Of a stretch of DNA of 64,000 bases, positions 23,796-35,459 are shown piece after piece; within the stretch, counting starts at the first letter, position 1, and every line of letters begins with the position of its first letter. The stretch is from NCBI RefSeq assembly GCF_000143415.4, contig NW_003314287.1, positions 1,061,160 through 1,125,159 on the forward strand. The letters are read 5' to 3'. Under the pieces are notes generated by a model. That model did no database searches, was not told the origin of the DNA, and saw only the letters and a list, made by a program, of their open reading frames with translations. This DNA is from Selaginella moellendorffii (Eukaryota; Streptophyta; Lycopodiopsida; Selaginellales; Selaginellaceae). The translations under genes and the position numbers were made by a program.

Positions 23796-24610
23796 TCAAC
23801 TCAGTCGCGAAACCTCCGTAGGTTCACCGATTGTCTAGGCAAGTAAGTAGTCTCGATCAGAGCCAGATGTCGAGAGATGTGCACCTCTTTTTCTAGACGT
23901 CAAGAGAGCATTTCTCGGCATCAGTAACCTAGCTCGAAGTCAACAAACCGAAGAAGATGGAGAAAAAAAAACTTACACGTAGAATCTAGCGTGTTGCATC
24001 TGCCTCCGCTTAAGCTATGACAATCCCTACAGTTTAGCAAAGTGATCCATCCCAAAAACTCTGGGTCAGGTCCTCCATGGTTTTGGTCAGCGCGAGGGAG
24101 AGCGTCAGAACGAAAAACTCCAGCAGCTCGGGATGATCTGAAAACCCGTGTGCATGACATGCAGGAGCACCTTGATTGCCTCGTTGCCTCCCCTCTAGAA
24201 CCGAATCGGTCCTGCTAACCAGCGTGGTCGCCAGCGCCACTGGCAATTCCCCGTCCTGGCCAGCATCTAATTGCTCTAGAATCGGCTCGCAAAATCCCAT
24301 AAAGCTCCGGACACACTCGCGCTTGGACAGTATTCCCAGCACTGTACGGGAAATCCTGTCGATCCAATCTAGAATCTAGCCCAGACGCTCCATCGCCAAT
24401 CAATCGATTGCCGCCGCAATGCCATCTCTGCCATGAGGACCATAAGCACAAGCCACGCAGGAAAGAGGCGGAGGTTTAAACGGAGCCCCGGTTCAACTCT
24501 TACTAAAGCAAGAAAGTATTGTAGATCCATTGTCGTCTAGTCCGGTAAGGATACCTGGCTTTCACCCAGGCGACCCGGGTTCAAATCCCGGCAATGGAGC
24601 TTTGTATCTA
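23795..24610. repeat. Duplicated segment, copy A (unknown gene relic plus tRNA-Glu)
   Basis: Homologous to 58084-58910 in the same orientation. Shared blocks include CGAAACCTCC..GATTCACCGAT, TTACACGTAGAATCTAGC, CTCCATGG, GGCAATTCCCCGTCCTGGCC and TACTAAAGCAAGAAAG. On the minus strand, open pieces resembling a decayed protein are seen (GFCEPILEQLDAGQDGELPV, then LVSRTDSVLEG, then FFVLTLSLALTKTMEDLTQ), helical and leucine-rich; I do not recognise the family. In both copies the frame is broken. Copy A ends with an intact tRNA-Glu gene. Confidence 0.75.
24526..24599 (+). tRNA. tRNA-Glu (UUC)
   Basis: The cloverleaf folds: acceptor TCCATTG with CAATGGA, anticodon stem CCTGG/CCAGG with loop CTTTCAC (anticodon TTC), T-arm CCGGG-TTCAAAT-CCCGG, and a discriminator G at 24599. 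No intron. An A/T-rich stretch follows. It matches plant nuclear tRNA-Glu in arrangement. Confidence 0.93.
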
Positions 24611-25024
24611 TTTTGATTCCGTTCTCTCTTCGAAATCTCTCCTAGCTTTGCAATTATCCCGAGTTTGAAATTGTTGGGTATAGCAAGCTTAGTTTCTTTT
24701 CCTTTGCAAGCCAAGTTCCGCGACTTCTCGATCCTGACCATTTATCCAATTCCAGACAAGCACTGTTGGGGAGTACGTTGTTTTGAATCGAGCTCTAAAG
24801 GCCACCTTTCAAACCAAGCTCAGCGATACGGCTTGGACGCTGGTGTCGTTTGCAAAAGGCTGAGAGTTGCCCTGGCCATGCACATGTCCACCACTGGATT
24901 TTCTTTTTACAATCAGATGTGGTTTATGTGATGGTTTTTGTGCCTTGACCTGGGGAGCTTGGCATTTTGAATGGATTGACAGTGTCTTTAGTTCTAAAAT
25001 GAAAATTATAAAGTAGTAACACCA

Positions 25025-25450
25025 CTTCTTCCTATTGTAACGCACCCCAGCCCATGAATCCATTGTGGCGGCAGAGAAGCACTGCTCGTGACCGGTGTTC
25101 TTCATCTGGTGCTTGACCTCCTTCTCAGAAAGCTTGAGAGGATCTTGCAATAAAAAACTTTGCATTTCCTTGCGGAGCTGCACCATGACTTCCTGGCAGA
25201 GCAGCACGAGATGATCGTTGGATGGTGGTCATGGATTTGAGGCCGCCATAGCCTTCCTGAGGACGTCGTCCACCATTGCCACTCGTCCAGTCTCTTGCCT
25301 TTCGGATGCAAAGAACATGACTCCCGACTCGACGATCTTCTTCTTGGCACTCTCGTGGGTGATGCCGAGCTGCTCTTGGCTGAGAGAGGAGGAATCCGTG
25401 GAGGCGATGGTGTTTAGGTGAAGAGCGAGGGACAATCTTTGGTAAGATTG
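25025..25450 (-). pseudogene. MTPSL terpene synthase pseudogene, fragment a
   Basis: Minus-strand relic of the microbial-type terpene synthase at 59272. Recognisable blocks: IVPR..S.. at about 25440, [20 protein letters not shown] near 25380-25330, VDDVLRKAMAASNP near 25275, QEVMVQLRKEM near 25190, and the GFM equivalent near 25050. The segment lacks the DDILE-coding middle part intact and has several indels. It lies immediately 5' of, and divergent from, the histidine phosphatase gene. Confidence 0.8.
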
Positions 25451-25565
25451 CATCCTCTAGTTCTGTAAAACATCTACTTGTACTAGAATTCTTAAACTTG
25501 TTTGCTAAAATATATTTTTTAAAGTTTGTTATTTCCATAGACCACTTTCATTTTCTAGGGTTTGG

Positions 25566-26377
25566 ATGGCTAGCATTGCCGCGCCATTGAAGCTGATCCA
25601 CTTGGTAACGTAATCTCGCCAGGGGCAAGCTCACGCTTTCTTCGTGTATATTTTTAATTTAGGTGCGCCATGCCGAGGCCGATCACAATGCTGGGCCCGG
25701 ATTTCACGCGGCACATCGCATCTTCGACCCCAGCCTCAAACCCAATGGCTGGAAACAAGTAGCTTACATCAAAGTTTTGTATGTGATCCATGCTTTCTTG
25801 ATCTTCTAGGTGGAGCAGCTTCGGAAGCACGTAGAAGTGACTGGCCTAATCCGTGACATCGAGCTGGTTGTGGTTTCTCCCTTGAGACGGTACGTGTTTT
25901 GCACTGTAGGCTTTCAGAATTGCTCATACAATTTTATTTAAAGGGCATTGCAAACGGCTGTTGGAGTGTTTGGAGGAGAGACAGAGCCACCATTCCTGTC
26001 ATTGAATGGTGTTGCATCGTCCTCTTCTTGTTTCAATCCACCTCTCATTGCCTTGGAGCTATGCAGGGAGCTCATTGTACGTTCCAGCTTTACGTCTCTA
26101 ATTTTGTGTTTTCTCTTCCAATTCCTGTATTAAATCTCTTTGCCAGACGCCTTATGAGTGCAACAAGAGGAGCCCAATCAGCACCTGCAAGATCCAATTT
26201 CCAATGGTTGATTTTACTCAGGTGTGAGGATCATCTGTTTCTTTCTTTTTATTCTGGAGGTTTGATAATCGTACAGCACAGATCAAAGAGGACCAAGACG
26301 TGCTGTGGCATCCCAACATCCGTGAATTGAAAGATTCCCTGGAAGGAAGAAGGCGGGCTTTCTTACAATGGTAAAGT

Positions 26378-26424
<47 letters not shown>

Positions 26425-26674
26425 TCAACAATCTACTTGGTTTTCAAGGCTCCTGTGTCGCAAAGAGAAGAACATCGCGGTTGTTTCTCATTCCGCCTTC
26501 TTGAAAAACCTAATAAGTAAGCGTGATGAAGCCGGACCCTTCGTCATCAGTGATAAGGCGCCACGCTCAAGGTAATATCCATTCCTTCCTTTGTTTCATT
26601 GTTTGGGTTGATTTCCGTGAGCAATGCGTAGTTTTCTCAATTGTGAGCTGCATACTGTGACTCTAAAACCTTGA
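25566..26674 (+). CDS. Histidine phosphatase / phosphoglycerate mutase-like protein
   Basis: Member of the histidine phosphatase superfamily; plant relatives are annotated as phosphoglycerate mutase-like, with unknown substrates. Eight exons: 25566-25604, 25663-25758, 25810-25889, 25944-26076, 26147-26221, 26282-26370, 26449-26571 and 26632-26674. All introns are GT/AG with compatible phases; 225 residues. The catalytic RH motif is VRHAEADHN at residues 14-22 (His16 as phospho-acceptor), followed by LVVVSPLRRALQTA and the second catalytic His in VVSHSAFL. Other family blocks are ELCRELI, PYECNKR and NCELHTVTL at the C-terminus. Intron 6 contains a CT microsatellite. The first exon is only 13 codons, ending right before the catalytic exon, as is typical for this family. 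Confidence 0.9.
26381..26421 (+). repeat. CT microsatellite inside an intron
   Basis: About 20 CT units within intron 6 of the histidine phosphatase gene, between the donor at 26371 and the acceptor at 26448. It supplies the polypyrimidine character of that intron. Confidence 0.9.
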
Positions 26675-26825
26675 GATGACCCGGGGCCACTTTGAGCTCA
26701 GAGATCAAAACGTCAATGAAAGTCAAATAAAGTCAAGTTTCTCCAAAACATTTTGGTCTTAACTGGATAAACAAACAAAACTAAAGAGAATGAGAGCACT
26801 AAGAAAAAGATCATCCAGTTTGGGG

Positions 26826-26930
26826 CTTGATGCATCCCAACCATGAGAGTCTGGCAATGGTGAACAACACCCTCAAGAAGGCTATGGCAGCCTCAAAGCC
26901 ATGACCACCATCCAATGCATATGTGGATGT
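26826..26930 (+). pseudogene. MTPSL fragment b
   Basis: About 100 bp with GCTTGATGCATCCCAA and, after a gap, GGCTATGGCAGCCTCAAA, both found in the same order in the intact MTPSL gene (codons around 66-70 and 100-106). The intervening DDILE-coding part is lost. Too short to be functional. Confidence 0.55.
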
Positions 26931-26939
26931 TTTCTAGGC

Positions 26940-28059
26940 AGCTCAAAGCAACACAAAGCTTGCAGCAGTGTTGGGGCCTGACAACTGGGATGAAGAGCTA
27001 TTTGCTTCTGTGGGTTGGAGAGCAATCAGGTTATATTGACATGCCTTGTTGGAAGTGTGGTCTCGCCACAATAGATTTTCGACTCGATGCCATCGAAAGA
27101 TCTTGTGGCCTAGATAACACTTTTAGCTGGATATGCTCACCAAGGAGATGTTGCTCCATGTTTCAAAGATTTCATAGCATGTGAGGTATGCCATGGAGAC
27201 TAAGTATTGGATCTGTATTGGGCATGAGTACTGATGTGTAAGAAGTGGGAATGTGCAGATTGGGAAGATTGCATATGAAGTTTGTTAAAAATCAATAAGA
27301 GGAACAAAACTGCATATACACTTATAGCTAATCTATACAGAAATTAACATTTACATGCTTGCTGAAGGAACAAAAATTAATGGCCATAACCAAGAAACCA
27401 CCAACTAAACACCTATTGTAATGTGTGATATTGTGATGAGATCATTCAATACCTCAATTTTAGTGATCTATCAATTGCTCATGAATTTCATTTTTACATG
27501 ATATTGTAAAAAGAAAAGGAGATTTGTGGAATATTTATCTCACATAATATAAATTAATATTACATACTTGCTTGTGTAAAATTTATGTTGTATACTTATG
27601 TAAAACCCTAACTAAATTTGAAGTGATGTCATGTTATCTAGGATGATGTATCATCAGTCTTCAGTGGCAGAATGAGGTGTCATGTCCCATGCATATCCAA
27701 TGACATAAATATTATATACATAATCATGTTTGAATTATTTATATAAAAATTGAAAAGTGATTGTATGCATCATATTTTTGCATGCAACTAAAAAAAAAAA
27801 ACTGTGCATGTGTCTCCAACATGTAATCATATATTTACCATACTTCAAACCATTAAAATTTTTGAAAGTGCTCATTGATTTGAAGGTTTCATTTTTTTTA
27901 GCTCAAGAACTTTTTGAAGGGTTGAAATTAAAATTGCCTTTCCTTATAAAGTAAAATGGCTTGCACTAGCTTTCAATGTTTATATTTCTCTTTTCTTATC
28001 ATTATTTGTTTAATCTCTTTAAAAGAAAAAACAAAAATTCTTTGCTCTTTCCACAAGCA
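26940..28059. other. AT-rich intergenic region
   Basis: No recognised gene. Composition becomes strongly AT-rich from about 27200. An open frame at 26915-27184 (89 codons) starts in MTPSL-related sequence and has no domain. Confidence 0.4.
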
Positions 28060-28103
28060 TAATATTAGTATACGGCATCATAACTATACACTTGGACCTC
28101 ATA
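28060..28103 (-). repeat. Gypsy LTR fragment (first 44 bp, inverted)
   Basis: Reverse complement of the first about 44 bases of the gypsy LTR, from TGAGGTCCAAGTG through GATGCCGTATACTAATATTA. The rest of an LTR, starting with the same ATTA, is found in plus orientation at 29652-29786. Confidence 0.8.
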
Positions 28104-28614
28104 AAATGAATTTTTTTATAATATTCATTCTTTGACATTTTGCAAAATCTCAAAATAATGGCAACACATGGTAGCCAAAAGACTCCTGTCCCTCATTCAT
28201 TTGATCATTTCAAGGGCTTTGCTTTTCCACTCTCACATCAGTTAAAGGGCTATAAGGCAAAAAACTTATATTGCTCTGTTTCCTAGGAATGATGCAATCC
28301 ATCTTTAATTGCCCAAAGTTCTTTATAATTCCTAAACCTTTCCTCCACTTCAAAAGCAAATCAATTAAAATTTTCACATGGGCTACTAAACATCTCTACA
28401 GTTTATAATTACTCAGATAGAGGCATCAAGAGGGTCCATGAAGTTTAGTCCAGCGAAAATTTGTGAACAAATTCATTCATTCATCTCCGTGTGACACAAA
28501 AGCGATGATAAGAAGGTTCATTAAATGAAGAAAATTTCTATACCTGGGCAACACATATCTTAACTTACAATTGAATGTGGAGAACCGGAACAACAAGCCT
28601 AATTCTAAGGTATA

Positions 28615-29640
28615 ATGGAGTCTCTCATAGCAAAGCTTGTCCCTCGCTTTGAGTTGCCTCTTCTTCCAAATAACATCCCCTCTGCTTGCCACCCGAATTC
28701 CTCTTCTCTCAGCCAAGAGCTCAATGAATGGCTCATCTCTAAGCTCGGTATCACTGACGAGAGCGCCAAGAAGAAGATTGTCCAGTCAAGAGTCATGCTC
28801 TTCACTTGTTTGATGCATCCCAATGGCGAGAGGGATAGAGTCCTCTTTGGCAGGGAAGCATTTGTGGGTGTACTTCCTGGTGGATGACATCCTCGAGTCA
28901 AGCAGCTGGGAAGGTTATGGCACCCTCAAATCCATCGTCTGGAGCATTGCCACCACTGGAATCTACAAAGAATCTGAGGAGTATGATCATCATTGCCTCG
29001 TGCTGCTGCTCTTGGTGGAAGTCATGGTGGAACTCCGCAAGGAAATGCCCACTTCTTTATTCGCTCGCTACTGCAAGATCCTCTCAATCTAACTGGATAG
29101 CGTCCAGGAGGAGGTCAAGCACCAAATCAATAACACGATCCCGAGCAGCGAGGAGTACCGGCTTCTCCACCGCCGCACTGGATTCATGGAGGTGATGGCC
29201 TGCATTATGACTGAGTTTTGCGAATCAAGCTTGAGGAATCGGTTGTAAACTTGGGAGAGATCCGTGAGCTCGTCAAGATCATGGACGACCACATTGTCAT
29301 GGTGAACGACCTCTTGTCACTGCGCAAGGAGTATTACAATACCACAACTGGGTAATTGTTTTGCTTGCGCATGGTTGTGCAACTTTCCAGAAGTGTGATC
29401 GTGTTTGTGAGATGATCAAGCAGGAGGAGGACTTGATTCTAGATTTGCAAAAGAAACGTATCATCAAGGCAAAGGTGGACAAGAACCCAAATTTGCATAT
29501 AATGTTCCAATCGGTGTGGCTGGTCATCTAAAGTGGTTTTTTATTACTGCTTGTTACCATGGTTGTGACAACGCTTTGAGTTGTTTCATGGAACTTGGCC
29601 CTAATCCTGAAAAACAGTTTTTATTGTGGAAATTTGCTAA
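28615..29640 (+). pseudogene. MTPSL terpene synthase pseudogene, copy c
   Basis: Full-length relic of the MTPSL gene (compare 59272-60333), in plus orientation. The start [20 protein letters not shown] is intact. An extra T near 28850 shifts the frame before the DDILE site, which survives in another frame ([14 protein letters not shown]). Premature stops follow at about 29090 and 29095, a deletion removes the CVG of FCVGIK near 29220, and further small deletions lie between 29345 and 29500. It is followed directly by a truncated gypsy LTR. Confidence 0.92.
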
Positions 29641-29651
29641 TATGTAAAAAA

Positions 29652-29786
29652 ATTAGTATAGTAGGATTTTTGTAGCCATTGAATTGATTTCAATCTAAAT
29701 CACTCACTCTTGTATATAAGCTAAAGTTTTAAGTTAAAAAATGTGCATATTTTCTATATTTCATTTCCATATTCCATGCACTCACA
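29652..29786 (+). repeat. Gypsy LTR fragment (positions about 40-175)
   Basis: Plus-strand LTR lacking its first about 40 bases, from ATTAGTATAGTAGGATTTTT to GCACTCACA. Heavily mutated by C-to-T and G-to-A changes compared with 16056-16230. It complements the inverted fragment at 28060-28103. Confidence 0.85.
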
Positions 29787-30860
29787 ATTTATATTATGTA
29801 GAGATAACAACACCTAAAGGTGACAGCCTTCTTAAAGTCAGAATAATTGACTTATTTTAGCAGTCCATGAATTCTTATGCATAAATCCAAAACGACATTG
29901 TAGAAACTTTAGATTCCTTGCATAAGAGATCCCTAAAGATTAATTTTTTATAAACTACATAAACAATAGAAATTAAGTTCCTTTACATAAATCACATCAA
30001 AAAATACAAATTAATAGCAAACTGATAACAGACTCATTTTGATATTTCAAGGTTCACAAAACCAAGGGATTAAAATTTTTCATTATGTGTTTCCTATATA
30101 AGACTTTTATACAAAAATGAAGCTCAAAACTTTATTACCATATGATATGTTTTTTGCATTGGTTTGAGCTCAATTGGCCTAGATGAGTCCATTAATGTAG
30201 CATTTGTGTGGCCCAAAACATTTCAAGGCATGTCCCACCTTCACAATATGCTCCACCTGTGCAATCCATAAAAACCATGCTTGTGTAATATAGCAAAGTC
30301 AAACTGTACCCATAAAGAATATACTCTTCTTCTTAGATTCATGATTAAAAAACCCTTCAAAACGATTTTTAAAAAAAAAACACTTCAAAATAATCATTTC
30401 TCCTTCCTGATTATCCACCTAAAAGGTGAGCAATTTTATCAAATAAAAAAAAATCACTTGAACAGTGACCTTTTTGCATAAGAAAGGAAAAGTAACAATT
30501 ATATCTTCCAAATTTATCAATTGTAAAAAGAATTAGGGCTTTATAGTAATTTAATTACTTCTACGCATACTTAACGCGTATAGAGTACCTGGGTTTCCAA
30601 TACTAGGGGCTTAATCCTTTTCTTGGCTAACAAGGAACATATAAACAAAAATCTAATTAAAAAGGTGGATTTATTTGAGCATAAATTTGATCCTCATCCA
30701 GAGGAAATCATATAAGAAGGGTCAGAATAATGTCAAGGAAAGTACTTTCACTAGCAACTACCAAAATTACAGCACTAGCAGATATCGCAATTAACAATAT
30801 ATGTTATTTGCAGCAAATACTACTTGCTTTAAGTTGTGTAAAATCTCACCCATTTTTAAT
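29787..30860. other. AT-rich intergenic region
   Basis: About 1 kb with many A/T runs and no recognisable gene or repeat. It contains the 3' flank of the PPR gene on the minus strand. Confidence 0.4.
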
Positions 30861-30884
30861 CTATAGAACCTCTTCGTAAATACT

Positions 30885-32597
30885 AGACATGAGCACATAA
30901 GCCGTGGCGTTCTTGTCATCGATTCTCATAACACCCTCAAACGCAACCCGTCCCACTTGCAAATTCTTCCACATCTTGCAACACTCCAGCAGCGCCATCC
31001 AAATCACAATGTCTGGTTTCACAGGCATTGTCTCCACCACCTTTCTCGCCTCCTCCAAGAGGTTGGCCTGCCCCAGCAATCTCACCATGCAAGTGTAATG
31101 CTCGATACCAGGAGCAATGCCGTGCTTGGATCGCATCTCCTCCAAGTAGAACTTTGCTCGATCCACGTGCCCAGATCGGCAGCACGCCGATAACACCGAG
31201 AGATACGTGATCGCATCGGGTTTGATTCCTTCTTCCGTCGACTGCATCCTCGTGAAGAGCTCGAAAACTCGCTGGGAATCGCCCTGGCGGCTGTATCCCG
31301 CAATGAGCGAGCTCCAGCTGACCAGATTCTTGCTGGGGATCGACGAGAAGACCCTCTCGGCATCGCCCATGCTCGCGCATTTGCCATAGAAATCCACCAG
31401 CGCGTTGGAGAGAGAGAGGGGATCATCGCCATTGCTGGGAAGAAAGCATTTAGGGTTTATCCGGGCTTCCAGCTCTCGCCCGGAATCGAGATCGCCCAAA
31501 CTCGCGCAGGCTCTCAACGCGGCGATGTGGGTGATTCGATTGGGCGCGCAGGAGGAAGAATCGCGCAAGCGCGAGTAGAGATTTAGCGCGAGCTTGGGGT
31601 CGTCGTTGTGGGCTCCCTGGATGAGGCAATTCCACGACACGATGCTCCTCCTGTCCGGCCGGATCGATTCGAAGACCTGGATCGCCTCGCGGAGGCTGCC
31701 ACACTTGGCGTACATGTCGATCAGCGTGTTGGCAGGGGCGAGGTCGACCAAATTCGCGGCCAGCGCCATCGAGTGGAAAGCTCGTCCCTTGCGAAGAATC
31801 CCAATCTCTCGATCTTGATTTCCTCCTCTTCCCTCGCCGGCCAGATTTGCGCAGGCCTTGATCGCCGCGAGGAGCGCGGTGGAATCGGGCTGGCATCCCT
31901 CGTCGCGCATCCTCTCGAAGAGCTCCAGCGCCAGCCTCGAATTGCCCGCATTGATAGCGCCCAGGACGATCGACGTCCAGCACACGACGTGGATCTCCCG
32001 CGCGCTCCACAAGACGTGTAGCGCGCCCGGGAAGCTCCCGGTCTTGGCGTAGGAATCCACCAGCGCCGCAACCACGAATCCATCCAGCTCCACCCCGACC
32101 CTGGCCGCGCGGTCATGGATCGCTCTCACCTTCTCCAGGCACCTTGCAGCGCCATCGCGATCGATCAATCCCGCCACGGCCTTGAGCGCCGCGAGTAGCG
32201 CCAGTCGATCGGGGGGCGGGCACCGCGAATCGGCCAGCAATCCAGCGTAGGAATCCAAGGCCAAGGCGAACTCCCCTGCGCGAGAGAGCGCCTGGATGAT
32301 CGATGTCCACGAGACGAGGTCGGGAGATTCCAAGGAGTGGAAGATCTGGCAAGCGTCGGCGATGGCGCCGCACTTGGAGTACATGTCGATGAGGAGATTG
32401 GCGAGGAGGGTGTTGGAGGCGTGGTGATTACCGGTGGCCATGGCGTGGGCGTGGAGCTTGCGACCCATGGCGAGATTTCTGGTGCTTCTACACACCTTGA
32501 GCGCCGCCAAGAGGAGGCCGATGCTGGGGATGGATCCCTCCTCTTGGATTCGCATATACATTGCGAGCGCTCGCTCGTCGCAACGCCCTCCAGCCAT
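30885..32597 (-). CDS. PLS-class pentatricopeptide repeat (PPR) protein, single exon
   Basis: PPR proteins bind organellar RNA and, in the PLS class, direct C-to-U editing. The single open frame runs from the ATG at 32597 to the stop near 30885-30861 (about 570-578 residues) with many 31-36-residue repeats such as LLIDMYSKCGAIADACQIFH, LVSWTSIIQALSRAGEFALA, NTLIDMYAKCGSLREAIQVF, LVSWSSLIAGYSRQGDSQRV and DAITYLSVLSACCRSGHVDR. The C-terminus has an E-like region (PVKPDIVIWMALLECC, NATAYVLMSSIY) and stops right after it, without E+ or DYW domain. There is no obvious long transit peptide in front of the first repeat. GC-rich with strong GC3, like other host genes. It could rely on a separate DYW partner, or be a recent truncation. 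Confidence 0.88.
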
Positions 32598-32649
32598 TTT
32601 GGACGATATTTTTTCCAGTTAAAAGACATTGAAGAACCCTAAAAACCAA

Positions 32650-33854
32650 AGAAAGAAATGGATTTTACCTTGAGCGCATGACGATTGGTCCGGTTCCATC
32701 ACGCTTGCTCACCAGGTTTCTCAGGAATGATAAACAACCGCTGTGTTCTTCTCCTTGCGACACAAGAGTCTTGAAAACCAAATTGAGCTCCACAAGAAGA
32801 GGAAGACACACACACCATTCAATTTTCAAGAATGGCTCCAAACACTCCAGCAGCCGTTTGTAATGCTCTTGAAGAAGAATTGTATGAATTCTCGATTGCA
32901 AAAGATGTTTCGTTTTTTTTCTTTACCAGAAACCACAACCGGGATTGCTTCCGAAGTTGCTCCACCTAAAGGAATGATCACATACAAAACAGTTTTGTAA
33001 AGTTACTTGGGTTTGAGGCGGGCATCGAAGATGCGGGCTTGCCCTTGGCAAGGGTGTATTACCAAGTGACCAGCTTCAATGGCATTCCTGCGGCAATGCT
33101 GGCCATCCAAACCATATGAAAGTGAGTTTCCGATATCTCTCAAGCTCCTATGCAGTGTCCATCACTCATTATTTTTATTTTTTCTGCCAACTAACATGGG
33201 ACTATAATACTACATGAATGCAATGCATTATTCACCTCCCTCTGTTCCATTTAATCTTCACTACTTGAGTGCAACGTATACACAGTCGCTGACTCGTAGG
33301 CACCCGCAGACGCTAGTGATGTCCCACTTCAATTTGCAGCCAATGTGCTCCACATCCGTAGTGTGGTTCATACCCATGAAACTCCAGCAGGTAGATGTCA
33401 TATTTCGGTGTGGAAATTGTCCTATTTCATACAAAACCTAGCTAAATATTCTTGGAATATTTTCTTCAGATACATTAGAGGTGTGGGCATGAACGTACCT
33501 TGGTTTACAAATAGTTTTTTCCTTCTTACTTCACTGTTTATACTTCAGATACTTCACGAAGTATGAGAATTTACAACATAATTTGCTAAATGTAGATTTT
33601 GACTAGTAACTAGTAACTCAAAGATTTCATTATTAATTTTTTATAATTACTAGGATAGTAAATATAGGCACTCAAGGAATCAAGAGGTCCATGAAGCTTA
33701 GTCCAGCGAAATTTGTGAACGAATTTGTTCGTTCATCTCCGGGCCATGGTGTGACACAAAGCCGTGGTGATAAGAACGTTGATCTAATGGAGAAAATTTC
33801 TATACATTACCTGGGGTGACATTATTTATTACTTTGAGAACCGGAACAACCTAA
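32650..33854. other. Intergenic region with one short unrecognised coding-like piece
   Basis: No recognised gene. A plus-strand piece at about 33000-33119 reads FEAGIEDAGLPLARVYYQVT and on to a TGA. It looks like protein but I cannot assign it. From about 33690 the sequence matches the region just upstream of MTPSL copy c (TTAGTCCAGCGAAA, GTGACACAAA), so 33690-33854 is a duplicated 5' flank. Confidence 0.45.
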
Positions 33855-34690
33855 ATGGAGTCTCTCATGGCAAAGGTTGTCCCTCACTTTGCTTCCAAAC
33901 AACATCCCCTCTGTGACACATATCCTAACTTATAACTTTGAGAACCAGAACAACCTAAAGTATAATGTGGCAAAGGTTGTCCCTCACTTTGCTTCCAAAT
34001 AACATCCCCTTTGCTTGCCACCCGGATTTCTCTTTTCTGAGCCAAGAGTTTAATGAATGGTTCATCTCCAAGTTCGGCATCACTGATGAGAGTGCGAAGA
34101 AAAAAACACTTGCTTGATGCATCCCAAGGGTGAAGGGAGAGTCCTCTTGGCAGGAAGGTATTTGTGGGTGTACTTCCTGGTGGATGACATCCTCGAGTCA
34201 AGCAGCCAGGAAGTCAAGTCGAGTCAAGCCGCCCTCAAATCCATCATCTGGAACATCGTCACCACTGGAATCTACAAAGCATCCGAGGAGCATGATCATC
34301 ATCGCCTCGTGCTGCTGCTCTTGGTGGAAGTCATGGTGGAGCTCCACAAAGAAATACCCATTCTCTCGCTACTGCAAGATCCTCTCAATCTATCTGGATA
34401 GTGTCTAGGAGGAGGTCAAGCACCAAATCAATAACACGATCCCGAGCAGCGTGGAGTACCGGCTTCTCTGCCACCGCGCTGGATTTTTGTAGGTGATGGC
34501 GTGCATCATGGCCGAGTTTTTTTATGGGAATCAAGCTCAAAGAATCGGTTGTAAACCTGGGAGAGATCCGTAAGCTCGTCAAGATCAGGGACGACCACGT
34601 ACCTCTTGTCACTGCACAAGGGGTATTACAATGGCACCATTTGCCACAACTGGGTAATTGTTTTAGGCTTTGTATGAAACTTTCTCATAG
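33855..34690 (+). pseudogene. MTPSL terpene synthase pseudogene, copy d
   Basis: Starts like copy c (MESLMAKVVPHF), but the first about 100 bp are imperfectly duplicated in tandem (33855 and again from about 33965), with part of the 5' flank repeated. The DDILE site survives ([20 protein letters not shown]), followed by an in-frame stop near 34399-34407 and frame losses. The 3' third is missing: homology ends near 34650, and the inverted-repeat arm begins at 34715. Confidence 0.9.
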
Positions 34691-34989
34691 GACAATTTCC
34701 ACACGGAAATATATGCACCTGTCAAACAAGATCAAGACCTCCACTCTCTCCTTGGAAACATGACAGATGAGCTTTCAGACCTCATTGATTTCATGGAAGA
34801 CTCTCCCAACTTGAATGCTTCTGCTTCTCGCCCTCTTCCTTTTCCGGATTCGAGGAATTCGACTATGGAGCTGGAGTGTTTGGAGAAGTTCCAGCAGGAA
34901 TTCAAGGACAAGCTCAAGCACAGCTAGGAATGTCCTCACACAAACTTTGTCTTTCCACTCTTCTTGAATAGTCGATTGTTTCACAAATA

Positions 34990-35459
34990 GGTTGATGCTC
35001 ATGTTCCGGCACAAGGCGTTTCTCCACTGGTACACCGAGTTCTCTGAGGCGGAGAGATCTCAACGATCTGGTGACCGAGTACCAGCAGTACCGGAACGCT
35101 TCCATTGACGACAATGACTTTGGGGAGGATCCAACTCGCCGCGCAATCCACAGCGTAAAAACCAGTTCCTTCTTTTTCACACAAAGGCAAAAGTTTTACT
35201 ATTTTTTTCCAAGTCAAGGTTAGGTTATACTTTCTCGCTTGGATTTTTCTAACGCGCACTTTCGTCAGGTATGGATGCTTCTCTCCATCAAGAAGCTATG
35301 GTCTCTCGCGATCATGGGCCTCCAACGCTTGGAGCGCCCCGGCATGGCGGCCATCATCGAGCTTCACACCCGCGAGCTCCAGATCCAGCGCATCGAGCAG
35401 CGCATGGACACCACCATCCTCGAGCATCTCATGGAGGCCACGAGCCAGCGCCAGCTTTA
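34990..35459 (+). pseudogene. Chimeric tubulin-tail gene, broken copy in arm 1
   Basis: The equivalent of 40977-41465 (minus). It keeps [12 protein letters not shown], closer to canonical beta-tubulin [12 protein letters not shown] than the arm 2 copy, but deletions remove SEEMDELE and shift the frame within the EAESN block. The second exon (from GTATGG at 35270, ending TAG at 35457) is intact as in arm 2. Confidence 0.75.
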
